Source of the DNA: Chloracidobacterium sp.
Lineage (GTDB): Bacteria; Acidobacteriota; Blastocatellia; Pyrinomonadales; Pyrinomonadaceae
Direction: 5' to 3'
NCBI GenBank assembly: GCA_016712045.1
Contig: JADJRV010000012.1
Span: 1-64,000 of the forward strand
DNA: 64,000 nt
The translations under genes and the position numbers were made by a program. The notes under the pieces were generated by a model. The model searched no databases. It saw only the letters and a list, made by a program, of their open reading frames with translations, and was not told the origin of the DNA. The stretch's first letter is position 1. Each line of letters opens with the position of its first letter. Shown here one piece after another: positions 17,891 through 26,664 of the stretch.

Positions 17891-19696
17891 TTAGTTCGCG
17901 ATTTTTATACTGAGTTCGTTTAGCTGCGACGTATCGACATCGCCCGGCGAATCCATCATCAAGTCTTGCGCCGATGCCGTTTTTGGGAACGCCATTACAT
18001 CGCGGATATTTTCAGTTCCGCACAAGATCATGCAGGTTCGTTCGATGCCCGCGGCAAAACCGCCGTGCGGCGGTGTGCCGTATTCCAGAGCATCGAGGAA
18101 AAACCCAAACCGCTCGCGTGCCATTTCGGACGACAGCCCAAGCGCCTTGAAATTCAACGCTTGGATATCTTTCTGATGAATACGGATCGAGCCGCCGGCA
18201 CATTCGTAGCCGTTGATAACGGCGTCGTAGGCTTTGGCACGCACCTGTCCGAGCAGGTGATGCTGCGACGGATCATTGACCGCTGTTTTGAATAGTTCGA
18301 GATCCTCGTCCATCGGCGACGTAAAAGGATGATGCGCCGCAACGTAAGTATCGCTCTCTTCGTCGTGCTCAAACATCGGAAATTCGGTCACGATCAGACA
18401 GGCATATTTACTACGGTCGATCAGGTTTTCACGACGGGCGATCTCATTGCGAAGCGCACCTAACGCCGCCGCGACGACCGATTTGCGACCGGCAACGATG
18501 AGGACAATATCACCGGCTTCGGCGGCTGAGGTCGAGACAAGTTGTGCGATCTTTTTCTCGCCAAGCACTTTTAACAGGGACGATGTCGTCTCATCACCGA
18601 CCTTGATCCACGCCAAGGCTCCCGCACCGTAGCGTTTCACATATTCCTGCAGCTCGTCGGTTTGTTTACGTGAATAATCGGCTTTGCCTTTGGCGACGAT
18701 GCATTTGATCTCGCCGCCGCTCTTTAGCGTTTCGGCAAACGGGGCGAAGTCCGTGCCACGCAGATTGTCGCTCAGGTCTTGCAGTTCCATTTCAAAACGG
18801 AGATCGGGCTTGTCCGAGCCGTATCGACGCATAGCCTCGGCGTGCGTCAGACGCGGCCATTCGGCGGGGAGTTCGACACCGATCAGCCGCAGCACGTGGT
18901 TAAACATCCCCTGTATCTCGCGATAAATGGTCTCGCGGTTGGGGAACGACATCTCCATATCGAGCTGCGTAAATTCCGGCTGGCGGTCGGCCCTGAGGTC
19001 TTCGTCGCGAAAACATCGGGCGATCTGGTAGTACTTGTCGAATCCCGAGATCATCGTGAGCTGCTTTAATATCTGCGGCGATTGCGGCAACGCAAAGAAT
19101 TTGCCCGAATGGATACGCGACGGCACGATGAAATCGCGGGCACCTTCGGGCGTGGATTTGAGCAGGATCGGTGTCTCGATCTCGATAAAATCGCGCTTGT
19201 CAAAGTACTCGCGGATCGCCGCGACCGCCTTGGCACGCATGCGGATATTGTGCTGCAATTGCGGCCGACGCAGGTCGAGATAGCGGTATTTGAGACGTGT
19301 CGATTCGTCCGCCAGATTTTCCGATCCGGCAACTTCGAGCTGGAACGGCGGCACTTTCGCATCGTTGAGTATCAAAATTTCCGACGCGTGGACCTCGATA
19401 CCGCCGGTCGCAAGTTTAGCGTTGTGCGTGCCCTCACGTTCGACGACCTCGCCCTTGACCGCAATGACAAACTCGCCCCGCAGCCCCTTAGCCTTGGCAT
19501 GAGCCTCGCCCTTGTCCTCTTCGCTCAGCACGACCTGCGTCACGCCTTCGCGGTCGCGGAGGTCGATAAAGGTCAGCACGCCAAAATCACGCTTTTTCGC
19601 GACCCAGCCCATCAGCACGACCTGCTGGCCCACATGCGTCTCGCGCAGTTCGCCGCAGGTATGCGTTCTCTCTAAATTTCCTAAAACATCAAGCAT
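17891..19696 (-). CDS. aspS: Aspartyl-tRNA synthetase, bacterial type
   Basis: Class II synthetase of 601 residues charging tRNA-Asp. Order: anticodon-binding OB fold (GWVAKKRDFGVLTFIDLRDR), catalytic core with motif 2 IARCFRDEDLRADRQPEFTQ near 215, the bacterial GAD insertion (about 280-420), and motif 3 GFAAGIERTCMILCG followed by ENIRDVMAFPKT near 540. Motif 3 normally reads GIDR; here it is GIER, a mild substitution that keeps the ATP-binding Arg. Whether it is discriminating or also charges tRNA-Asn cannot be told without the GatCAB context. The palindromic repeat at 19704-19780 lies directly upstream. Confidence 0.95.
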   Translation of the reverse strand: MLDVLGNLERTHTCGELRETHVGQQVVLMGWVAKKRDFGVLTFIDLRDREGVTQVVLSEEDKGEAHAKAKGLRGEFVIAVKGEVVEREGTHNAKLATGGIEVHASEILILNDAKVPPFQLEVAGSENLADESTRLKYRYLDLRRPQLQHNIRMRAKAVAAIREYFDKRDFIEIETPILLKSTPEGARDFIVPSRIHSGKFFALPQSPQILKQLTMISGFDKYYQIARCFRDEDLRADRQPEFTQLDMEMSFPNRETIYREIQGMFNHVLRLIGVELPAEWPRLTHAEAMRRYGSDKPDLRFEMELQDLSDNLRGTDFAPFAETLKSGGEIKCIVAKGKADYSRKQTDELQEYVKRYGAGALAWIKVGDETTSSLLKVLGEKKIAQLVSTSAAEAGDIVLIVAGRKSVVAAALGALRNEIARRENLIDRSKYACLIVTEFPMFEHDEESDTYVAAHHPFTSPMDEDLELFKTAVNDPSQHHLLGQVRAKAYDAVINGYECAGGSIRIHQKDIQALNFKALGLSSEMARERFGFFLDALEYGTPPHGGFAAGIERTCMILCGTENIRDVMAFPKTASAQDLMMDSPGDVDTSQLNELSIKIAN

Positions 19697-19703
19697 AAGA
19701 TCC

Positions 19704-19780
19704 TTTGCCCACGAAAGACACGAAACAAACGAAAAAACAAACTCTTACCTTTCGTGCTTTTAGTGTGTTTCGTGGGCAAA
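19704..19780. repeat. Dispersed TTCGTG palindromic repeat, copy C
   Basis: TTTGCCCACGAAAGACACGA (19704-19723) mirrors GTGTTTCGTGGGCAAA (19765-19780), with an A/C-rich centre. It is the same element as copy B with the same orientation of arms. It lies between the cdsA terminator and the aspS start on the - strand. Confidence 0.75.
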
Positions 19781-19795
19781 AATTCAAAATAAAAA

Positions 19796-19825
19796 CGCCT
19801 TTCGATTTGTGACAAACGAAAGGCG
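19796..19825 (-). terminator. Terminator of the pyrE-cdsA operon
   Basis: CGCCTTTCG / CGAAAGGCG perfect nine-pair stem with a 12-base loop; read on the - strand it is followed by TTTTTATTTT. It lies about 60 bases after the cdsA stop. Confidence 0.85.
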
Positions 19826-19886
19826 GAGCATCAACTAATTAACACTCTCGCCTACGTATTATTATTGTCGTCAAACCGAACTGCGT

Positions 19887-20729
19887 TCATGAAAAGTAAA
19901 ACCTAGCGAAATAATACAGTATCGGTGCACCAAAGAGCAAACTATCCAGCCGGTCGAGAAATCCTCCGTGGCCGGGCAAGATCGACGCGGCGTCCTTTGC
20001 TCCGGCTCCACGTTTCATGGCGCTTTCCGCTAGATCGCCGAGTACGCCGACGATCGCGAGAGCCATCGCAAGTGGTATCGAACATTTGTATGGCAACTCA
20101 GGAAAGAACCACCACGTCGCAAGTGCGGCTCCACCCGTCGCGAAAACGAGCCCGCCAATGAGCCCCTCGACCGTCTTTCCGGGCGAGATCGCGGGTGCGA
20201 GTTTATGCTTGCCAAACGCTCGTCCGGCAAAATACGCCCCGATGTCGGAGGCAAAAATGACTAAGAAAAAATACGCGAGCAGATGGGTCGATAGGCCAGG
20301 GATGTTCTCAAAACCCGTCCGGATCGATACTAAAAACCCGCCCATGAACGCGACATAGACCACGCCTAACATCGTCACGCCGATGCCCGTCAGCATCTTT
20401 GTAAAATCGAGCTTAAAACGAAACGTCTGCGATATAAGCAGGACGATGGTGAAACCCGCAAGCGTCGCGAGCAGCAGGTCGGGAGCTTTTGCCGGAGCGT
20501 CAAATACAAATCCGACAAACAACGCGGCCGCTCCTAAATATCCGATAGCCGCGTCGGCCTTGAGCTCAAGTTTCTTTGTCAGCGAATAAAATTCGAACAG
20601 CCCTGCAGCGAGAGCAATTGCCGCAATGCCGACAAATATCCACACCGCTTGCGGCCACCATAGCGGTAGTATGATCGATGCGATGATGACCGGTAGGGCG
20701 ATGAGGGCTGTCAGAATGCGTGTTTTCAT
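19887..20729 (-). CDS. cdsA: Phosphatidate cytidylyltransferase
   Basis: Integral membrane enzyme making CDP-diacylglycerol from phosphatidate and CTP, feeding phospholipid synthesis. The 280-residue protein has seven or eight hydrophobic helices and the CDS signature near residue 235: SAMKRGAGAKDAAS followed by ILPGHGGFLDRLDS, including the conserved Lys-Arg, Lys-Asp and His-Gly-Gly-Asp-Arg positions. Its ATG overlaps the uppS TGA, a standard arrangement in bacterial uppS-cdsA operons. Confidence 0.95.
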   Translation of the reverse strand: MKTRILTALIALPVIIASIILPLWWPQAVWIFVGIAAIALAAGLFEFYSLTKKLELKADAAIGYLGAAALFVGFVFDAPAKAPDLLLATLAGFTIVLLISQTFRFKLDFTKMLTGIGVTMLGVVYVAFMGGFLVSIRTGFENIPGLSTHLLAYFFLVIFASDIGAYFAGRAFGKHKLAPAISPGKTVEGLIGGLVFATGGAALATWWFFPELPYKCSIPLAMALAIVGVLGDLAESAMKRGAGAKDAASILPGHGGFLDRLDSLLFGAPILYYFARFYFS

Positions 20730-21477
20730 TTCTTGATACCGCCGTAACGACGGTCGCGTTTTTGGTAATCGATGATCGCTTCGAAAATTTGCGGCCGGCG
20801 AAAATCGGGAAACAGCACCGGCGTCACATAGATCTCGCTATATGCGATCTGCCACAGCAAAAAGTTTGAAACACGAAATTCGCCGCTCGTGCGGATCATC
20901 AGATCGACCTCAGGCAGACCGTTTGTATAGAGGTTTTGCTCTATAGTTTCCTCAGATATTTCGCCTTTTCTGCGGCCTTCTTTGCGGCTTCTACTATCTC
21001 AGCCCGCCCGCCATAATTTAGAGCAACGCTCAACACCATTCCAGTATTTTCTCTTGTAAATGCGGTCGCGGCGGCAAGCTCTGCCTGCACATCCGGGGCA
21101 AGCCCGTAAAGATTGCCGATCGCCTGAAAACGAATATTGTTGCCGTGCAGAGTTTTCAACTCACGTTTGAGAACCCGCTTGAGCATCGACATCAGTCCGC
21201 TGACCTCGGTTTTCGGACGTTTCCAATTCTCCGTCGAAAACGCGTAGAGCGTGATCGCCTTGACCTCCATACGCGCACATGTGTCGATGATCGCCCTGAC
21301 CGATTCTGAACCCTCGCGATGGCCAAAAATACGAGCTTTGCCTCTTGCCCCAGCCCAACGCCCATTGCCGTCCATGATGACGGCGATGTGCTGAGGCAGA
21401 CGTGCAGGATCGATCGCCGCGAGCAATTCGCCCTCGGGGGAGTTTGGTTTTACGATCCCGTCAAAATTCTCGTGCAT
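20726..21477 (-). CDS. uppS: Isoprenyl (undecaprenyl-PP) synthase, one frameshift
   Basis: Cis-prenyltransferase that builds the undecaprenyl carrier for peptidoglycan. The first frame shows HIAVIMDGNGRWA with the catalytic Asp near residue 35, GHREGSESVRAI, and TLYAFSTENWKRP. It stops early at 20941 (KYLRKL). The second frame, from about 20965, supplies the rest: EISEETIEQNLYTNGLPEVD, LMIRTSGEFRVSNFLLWQ, and YSEIYVTPVLFPDF, ending IKK at the TGA overlapping cdsA. One added base in the T run at 20966-20969 restores a full 251-residue protein, so a homopolymer error is the likely cause. ATG 21477 chosen; TTG 21483 is in frame upstream. Confidence 0.9.
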
Positions 21478-21479
21478 GG

Positions 21480-21776
21480 TCAAACCTGCCGTTCTGTGAC
21501 CGCGACGATAGCATCGCGATTTATCGGACCGTAGATATGCGGATAGATCTCGTTATTGGTCGATGGCTCTTTTATCATCCGCGACATCAGGCGGTCGCTC
21601 TCGATCTCTAGCACCACAACGCTTTTCTCGCCGCTGTAATACCGGTCAATTACTGCGTCCAATTGATCCGCAAAACTGCAATGGATAAACCCTTCGGTTT
21701 CGAGGCTCGCGTGTTTATAAAGCTCCGTGTCAAACGCCGCCCAGATATCCGGTAAAACTATGTGGTAAATGAGCAT
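21480..21776 (-). CDS. DUF952 domain protein
   Basis: A 98-residue cytosolic protein matching DUF952: IYHIVLPDIWA at the start, LETEGFIHCSFADQ near residue 27, VVLEIESDRL, and IYPHIYGPINRDAIV near the end. The family has no established function; its fold resembles ADP-ribosyltransferase-like or glutathione S-transferase-like proteins in some annotations. ATG 21776 starts 6 bases after the truA TGA begins (stop 21784-21782); an in-frame TTG at 21785 would overlap truA. Confidence 0.8.
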   Translation of the reverse strand: MLIYHIVLPDIWAAFDTELYKHASLETEGFIHCSFADQLDAVIDRYYSGEKSVVVLEIESDRLMSRMIKEPSTNNEIYPHIYGPINRDAIVAVTERQV

Positions 21777-21781
21777 TTTGA

Positions 21782-22538
21782 TCAATCGTACTCGACCTTA
21801 AAAAGCGTCAATCCCGCGGCCGACGCCGTCTTTCCGGCCAGATCACGGTCGCCTGTGACTATGGCCGTCTGAATTGTATCACTATCTTTTTCGCCACGCC
21901 CGACCTCGAGCATCGTGCCGACGATCGAGCGGACCATGTACCGCAAAAAGCCGGCCGCAGTAATGCGAAACTCGATCATCGCCCCTTGGGCACGGTCGTC
22001 CCAATGCGATTCGACGGTGAAATCGATGACGTTACGGACGCGGTTGTCGCCGTCTGCTTTGGCGGCCGAAAACGCCGTCCAGTCGTGCTTGCCAAGAAAA
22101 AGCCTTGCCGTTTCGTTCATCCGCCCGACGTCGAGCGGACGCGTTTCGTGATGAGCGAACCGCCGCCAAAACGGCGACATCACCGGGAGCATTTACGACG
22201 CGATAGACGTATGTTTTTTGCTTTGCCGAAAAGCGGGCGTGAAATTCGTCCGGCACCTTTTCAACCTTGAGGATACGGATGTCACGCCACAGATTACCGT
22301 TGATGGCGTGTTTGAGCTTTTCGGGCGTAAATTTACCATCCGGCAGTTTTACATTTGCAACCTGGCCCTCGGCATGTACCCCGGCATCCGTTCGCCCCGA
22401 ACCGACCACGGAAACATCCTGGTCGACAAGCATCCCGATCACACGCTCAAGCTCACCCTGGATCGAGCGGTCATTTTCCTGCACCTGCCAACCGTGAAAA
22501 TCGGTGCCGTCGTATTGGATCAAAAGCCTATAATTCAT
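21782..22538 (-). CDS. truA: tRNA pseudouridine(38-40) synthase, one frameshift
   Basis: Converts uridines 38-40 of the tRNA anticodon arm to pseudouridine. The N-terminal frame carries NYRLLIQYDGTDFHGWQVQ and the catalytic Asp in GSGRTDAGVHAEGQ (residues 50-63), then HARFSAKQKTYVYRVVNAP. The frame then changes at the GGG run 22185-22187; removing one base joins it to MSPFWRRFAHH, and the C-terminal domain continues with FLGKHDWTAFSA and FLRYMVRSIVGTMLEVGRG. Total about 251 residues, normal for TruA. The ATG overlaps the stop of the ASCH gene by 4 bases. Confidence 0.9.
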
Positions 22539-22993
22539 TTCGGATACAAAAGCGTAAATCGTTCGCAGCAAACGATCGAGTCTTTACTAAATTCTATTCC
22601 TAATTCGGCCGCCTCACGCGTAAAATATCGCGTGTGTACATCACGCCAATATTCCAGCGATTGATCGCCCTCGCCTTCGTCCGCCGCAAACTGTGCGTCC
22701 ACCTCGGCGAATGGCAAGTGCCGAATCTCGGTTGTGCGAATTACCGCAAGGGGAAAGCCCCTAAAATTTGTTACCACGCTGTAGCCGCCCATCATCGGGG
22801 CTTCATTCGGTTTGATCTCATTTACCGCCGCGAGGCTCGCTGTCGCAAATTTCTTTCCGGATAGGACTAACTTCCCGAGTTCGAGCGCCATCTCGGGCGT
22901 GTTTCCAAAATACCAGACCTGATAGGACTCGTTGGGGCTGACGCCGGTCGCGTTGCAAAACTCAGCCCAAAATTCTTCTACACTATACGGCAT
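22535..22993 (-). CDS. ASCH domain protein
   Basis: A 152-residue protein of the ASCH superfamily (a PUA-related beta-barrel thought to bind RNA or nucleosides). Visible features are SYQVWYFGNTPEMALELG near residue 22, LSGKKFATASLAA, YSVVTNFRGFPLAVIRTTE, and EGEGDQSLEYWRDVH followed by a C-terminal Cys-Cys. Some members hydrolyse N4-acetylcytidine, but I cannot assign that here. The gene overlaps truA by 4 bases and lies 5 bases after the ATP-grasp gene, so it is in the operon. Confidence 0.85.
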   Translation of the reverse strand: MPYSVEEFWAEFCNATGVSPNESYQVWYFGNTPEMALELGKLVLSGKKFATASLAAVNEIKPNEAPMMGGYSVVTNFRGFPLAVIRTTEIRHLPFAEVDAQFAADEGEGDQSLEYWRDVHTRYFTREAAELGIEFSKDSIVCCERFTLLYPK

Positions 22994-22998
22994 TGCTA

Positions 22999-23850
22999 TT
23001 ATTTGAGCAGAGTTTCTATCGCCGCCGCAAATCGTTCCGGTGCTCCGTCGCTCATCCGCAGGTAAAGTGCGGGCTCGATCAACTCAAGCTCCATCAAAGC
23101 AAATTCGTCCTCGTCATCGCGAACCAGATCGACGCGGGCATACAGCAGCGGTTCACCTATTTTATCAAGCGCGTTTTGCGCGGCGTCGCGGAGTTTATCG
23201 TCGGGCTCGACCTCGGTAATAATACCGCCGTGCTCTTCCTGCACGCGAAAATCTGCTGTTTTCGGAGATTTGTTGATCGTGTGGCTATATTCACCGCTAA
23301 AGAAAAATAGCGAGTACTCGCCCTCGGCGACGATATTCGGCATAAAAGGCTGGACCATGAAAGAGCGGTTGGCATAAACACTTTCTAACGCCGAGTCATA
23401 AGTTTTGAGCCGATAAGTATGTTCTGCCGTCGCGCTAACCGTAGGCTTGATTATCAGTTCATCGACGTCAAACTGCTCCAGCCAACTCTCAAATTCTACC
23501 TCTGAGTAAGACGCATCCCAGATCGTCGGCACGATGCGGCAGCCGCGTTGCTCCATGTCGATCAGGTAACGCTTGTCGAGATTCCAGCGAACGATGTCGA
23601 GCGAATTCTCAAGTCGTGCTGACGAACTATCGATCGTTTCGAGCACGTTCAAAAATTCGGCTGGTGATCGCTGATAATCCCAAGGCGTGCGGATAATGAC
23701 CGCTTCGTAATTATTCCAGTCGACCGCCGGATCGCGCCAAGAGAGCGTGTCGACCCTAAAGCCCAAACGGGCAAGCGGCTCGACGGCGAGTTCGTCGTCG
23801 GCAACGTAACCGTCGAGGCTGTCCATGGAGAGAAAACAGATACGCCGCAT
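22999..23850 (-). CDS. ATP-grasp ligase, DcsG/RimK-like
   Basis: A 283-residue ATP-grasp protein. N-terminal FLSMDSLDGYVADDELA and SWRDPAVDWNNYEAVIIRTP correspond to the pre-ATP-grasp domain seen in DcsG (cycloserine pathway) and related short ligases. ATP-binding segments include NKRYLIDMEQ-like WNLDKRYL, ELIIKPTVSATAEHTYRL, and SFMVQPFMPN; metal ligands are in LMELELIEPALYL near residue 255. It should join a carboxylate to an amine using ATP. The substrate is unknown, and no other cycloserine genes are present. The gene starts 1 base after the pyrE stop. Confidence 0.8.
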   Translation of the reverse strand: MRRICFLSMDSLDGYVADDELAVEPLARLGFRVDTLSWRDPAVDWNNYEAVIIRTPWDYQRSPAEFLNVLETIDSSSARLENSLDIVRWNLDKRYLIDMEQRGCRIVPTIWDASYSEVEFESWLEQFDVDELIIKPTVSATAEHTYRLKTYDSALESVYANRSFMVQPFMPNIVAEGEYSLFFFSGEYSHTINKSPKTADFRVQEEHGGIITEVEPDDKLRDAAQNALDKIGEPLLYARVDLVRDDEDEFALMELELIEPALYLRMSDGAPERFAAAIETLLK

Positions 23851-23851
23851 A

Positions 23852-24422
23852 CTATTTGGCCACCGTCCGGCTGCCGGGTTTTACGGCCTCGATTCCGTCG
23901 GCACACATCGGGCACACTTCGGGTGAATAACTCGGCACATTAAGGCTGACGAGTGAAATTCGCGGTACGCCTACATCGGCGACTCCATTTGACCGGTCGA
24001 TGATCGATGCGGCCGCAACGACCGTTGCTCCGTTTGCCTCAAGAGCAGCGATGCATTCGCGGGTTGAACCACCCGTAGTGATAACGTCCTCGACAACTAA
24101 TACCCGCTCGCTTTCACTTACCGAAAATCCTCGACGTACGGTCATTTCGCCGTTTTGACGCTCGGTCCAAATAAACCTCACGTTTAATGCCTGAGCTACG
24201 GCAAAACCAATGAACCAATCCCCCGATCGCAGGTGACGCGACCGTAGCGATGTCGTTCCCGACATAATGTTCAGCGATCGCCTGCCCAAATCTCGCGGCA
24301 TCCGCCGGATGCTGCAACGCCAATGCACACTGCAGGTACTTCGGACTGTGCAGCCCGCTTGACAGTACAAAGTGTCCCTCGAACAGCGCGTTCGTTTCTC
24401 TAAACTTATCTAAAATATCCAT
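23852..24422 (-). CDS. pyrE: Orotate phosphoribosyltransferase, one frameshift
   Basis: Transfers phosphoribosyl from PRPP to orotate, giving OMP in pyrimidine synthesis. The first frame has MDILDKFRETNALFEGHFVL then SSGLHSPKYLQCALAL and VASPAIGGL; the second frame continues GFAVAQALNVRFIWTERQNG and the PRPP-binding loop RVLVVEDVITTGGST. The break is near 24213, where one extra base (GTT for GT) separates GGLV from IGFAVA. Removing it gives a 189-residue enzyme, normal for the family. ATG 24422 is preferred over longer in-frame starts. It is the first gene of the - strand operon through cdsA. Confidence 0.9.
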
Positions 24423-24490
24423 TGATACAACGGTAACCAAAAATCTCTGCTAACTCAATAAACTCCACCGACTCTGCTAGACTAGCGTTA

Positions 24491-25312
24491 ATGACACCGT
24501 ATCCTAACCTAATTTCCGAGTCATTGCTAATAAGTGAAACCGTGGCCCTGCTCCGCTCATTTGGCGGAAAAGCGTCGGCGGTTAGCGTCGTCGATTTTGT
24601 GATGAAGATCCGCAAACCCGACCCGCGAATGGCAAAAATGCTGGTTGCTGATCTGATCGACCGCGACCCTCGGCTTAACCTGAATGACGACATGGTCGAG
24701 CTGGAGCTGGACGGGTTTGAGGACCGTGAGCTGGCCGGGACAGATTTTGTCGTGTTTGACCTCGAGACGACCGGTGCCAAAGCTCCGCCGTGCCGCATCA
24801 CTGAGATCGGTGCTTATCGCGTCAGAAATGGCGAAGTCGCCGAAAAATTTGAATCGCTACTAAACCCAGAGATGCCGATACCGCCATTTATTACTCAGCT
24901 AACCGGCATTAGCGATGAGATGGTAAAAGATGCTCCGCTTTTTGCGGATGTTGCGGGTGATTTTTTGCAGTTTATCGGCGATTCGGTGCTCGTCGCGCAC
25001 AACTCGGGGTTTGACATGCGGTTTTTGAATCATGAGGTTAGCCGGATCTTTCCGGATTATCGCCTCGCAAATCCGTGTCTTTGCACTGTGCAGTTGTCGC
25101 GAAAGTTGCTGCCTGACATCGTCAATCACAAACTAAAAACAGTCGCCGAGCATTACTCGATCGACCTGACAAATCATCACCGTGCGAGCGCCGACGCATA
25201 CGCGACCGCTCATATTTTTGTAAATTTGCTTGCTAGACTCCACGAAAATGGCATGAAAGATCTCGGAGCTTTGCGAAATATGAGCTCGCGAAAAAACCGA
25301 TACGTCAGGTAA
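24491..25312 (+). CDS. DnaQ-like DEDDh 3'-5' exonuclease with N-terminal extra domain
   Basis: A 273-residue protein. Residues 1-75 form an alpha-helical, probably winged-helix-like domain (LISETVALLRSFGGKAS; DPRMAKMLVADLIDRDPRLN). Residues 80-250 are a DEDDh exonuclease: Exo I FVVFDLETTG near residue 87, Exo II LVAHNSGFDMRFL near 168, Exo III HHRASADA near 228. The fold resembles the PolC/DinG-type exonuclease module used in proofreading or repair. The fused N-terminal domain is an uncommon arrangement outside acidobacteria in my experience. It diverges from pyrE with 68 bases between starts. Confidence 0.85.
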   Translation: MTPYPNLISESLLISETVALLRSFGGKASAVSVVDFVMKIRKPDPRMAKMLVADLIDRDPRLNLNDDMVELELDGFEDRELAGTDFVVFDLETTGAKAPPCRITEIGAYRVRNGEVAEKFESLLNPEMPIPPFITQLTGISDEMVKDAPLFADVAGDFLQFIGDSVLVAHNSGFDMRFLNHEVSRIFPDYRLANPCLCTVQLSRKLLPDIVNHKLKTVAEHYSIDLTNHHRASADAYATAHIFVNLLARLHENGMKDLGALRNMSSRKNRYVR

Positions 25313-25316
25313 GTGG

Positions 25317-25364
25317 TGCAGAAGCCCGCGTAAGGGCGTAACATGGGTACGCCCTAACGTGGGC
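25317..25364. repeat. Dispersed GTGCAGAAGCCCGC repeat, copy 1, forming a hairpin
   Basis: GTGCAGAAGCCCGCGTAAGG (25317-25336) continues GCGTAACAT and is followed by an inverted arm: GCCCGCGTAAGGGCGTA (25324-25340) pairs with TACGCCCTAACGTGGGC (25348-25364) with two mismatches. The first half recurs at 60854-60888. It lies between the exonuclease and queF and may terminate the former. Confidence 0.7.
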
Positions 25365-25382
25365 CCACAACTGGCAAAAAAT

Positions 25383-25802
25383 ATGTTAGATGAATCAACG
25401 CCAAGTGGCGTGAACAACCAACAACTAGATATCCGCGCGACACCGCGTGAGGAAATGAACCTGTTTCCGCTCGACACGTTTGCGTATGAATTTGTTGGCC
25501 GTGAGATCTGGATCGAATTTGATATGCCCGAGTTTACGGCGATCTGCCCCTTTTCGGATTTCCCGGATTTTGGGGTGATACGCTTGAAATACGTTCCAAA
25601 CAAACTCTGCGTCGAGCTGAAAAGCCTGAAACTTTACATCAACTCTTTCCGCGACGTCAAGATCTTTCACGAGCACGTCGTCAATGTAATTCTCGAAGAT
25701 TTTGTTGCCGCCTGCGACCCTGTAAAAGTTGAACTCGAAGGCGACTATCACGTTCGCGGAAATATCAAAACGATAGTTCGAACCAGCTACACAAAGTCGT
25801 AA
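25383..25802 (+). CDS. queF: preQ0 reductase (NADPH-dependent 7-cyano-7-deazaguanine reductase)
   Basis: Reduces preQ0 to preQ1 in queuosine synthesis. The 139-residue protein is the short, unimodular YkvM-type QueF: EFTAICPFSDFPDFG contains the catalytic Cys near residue 53 and the Asp that follows, and ELKSLKLYINSFRDVKIFHE is the QueF signature. C-terminal EGDYHVRGNIKTIV is typical. ATG 25383 (MLDEST) is chosen because the upstream in-frame GTG at 25359 lies inside the repeat hairpin. No other queuosine genes are nearby. Confidence 0.93.
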   Translation: MLDESTPSGVNNQQLDIRATPREEMNLFPLDTFAYEFVGREIWIEFDMPEFTAICPFSDFPDFGVIRLKYVPNKLCVELKSLKLYINSFRDVKIFHEHVVNVILEDFVAACDPVKVELEGDYHVRGNIKTIVRTSYTKS

Positions 25803-25810
25803 TTCGAATT

Positions 25811-26498
25811 TCACACCGGCATCGCCAGCATTCCGTAGCAATTACATGCAATATCTTTCAGGCCTTTTCGGTCGGTTATTGACATATGACCGCGTGTGTA
25901 GCTGATGAGGTTGCGGCGGGCAAAGCTGGTGGCGGATTTATTGATGGCTTCGCGTCGGACACCTACCATATAGGAAAGTATTTCCTGCGTGATCCTAAAA
26001 TCGTCTGATCTCATTCGATCCTGCGTCATCAATAGCCAGCGGGCGAGCCTCGATTCGGTTGTGTGAAAGCGGTTACAGATAGCTGAGCGGGTCAATTGCT
26101 CAATTATCGAGTTTGTAAACAGGCCCATGACACGCGACAGATCATTGTGTTCCGCACATTCTGCTAAGAAAGCTTCGACCGTCATTCTAATAGCCGTTCC
26201 TTCGCCCTGGACGATCGCGCAGCATGTAGATCTTTTATACCAAAAAAACAGGCGGCGGAGCCATCCCTTCGTGACCGATCATGGCGACCTCGATGGTTGA
26301 ATGTTCGCCTCCATCCGAGGCGAGTATCGAGATGATACCGCTCTCGACAAAATAGACATGGCTAAAAATATCGTCTTTACCGTAGATCTGTTCGGAAAAG
26401 CTTAGCTCGATGCGCTCGAGTTTTGGCGTCAGCCGGTGCAAAGATTTCGCCGACAGTCCGGCCAGTAAATTATCTTTTGGGGGTGCAGAAGCAAACAT
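25811..26498 (-). CDS. Crp/Fnr-type regulator A, one frameshift
   Basis: Cyclic-nucleotide-binding-fold N-domain and helix-turn-helix C-domain of the divergent Crp family shared by its two neighbours. The N-terminal frame has LTPKLERIELSFSEQIYGKD, VYFVESGIISIL and EVAMIGHEGMA. It breaks at the seven-A run 26242-26248; the other frame continues CAIVQGEGTAIRMTVEAFLA and FHTTESRLARWLLMTQDRM, then the HTH region ILSYMVGVRREAINKSA. One base restores about 229 residues. ATG 26498 has AGAGG a few bases upstream. The domain lacks the usual cAMP-binding Arg-Ser pair, so the ligand is unknown. Confidence 0.8.
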
Positions 26499-26664
26499 CG
26501 ATTTGCCTCTTGTATCCGGGTCAGTTGTAAAAACAACAGACGGCACAAGAAGTAATTTGATGAATTCAATTCCGATGTCGTATGGTGAGTGTCAAACAAC
26601 GATCATCCGAATTGACGACCGTCACTCGTAACCCTAACAGTAAACAGCTCTGATAGCTATCTAA

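Noticed and set aside
20726..24422. Programmed ribosomal frameshifting in uppS, truA and pyrE
   Set aside because: No slippery heptamer with downstream pseudoknot; breaks are at ordinary short runs, and many unrelated genes show the same.
25313..25382. preQ1 riboswitch upstream of queF
   Set aside because: The sequence is the dispersed repeat hairpin; the compact pseudoknot pattern and A-rich tail of preQ1 riboswitches were not found.
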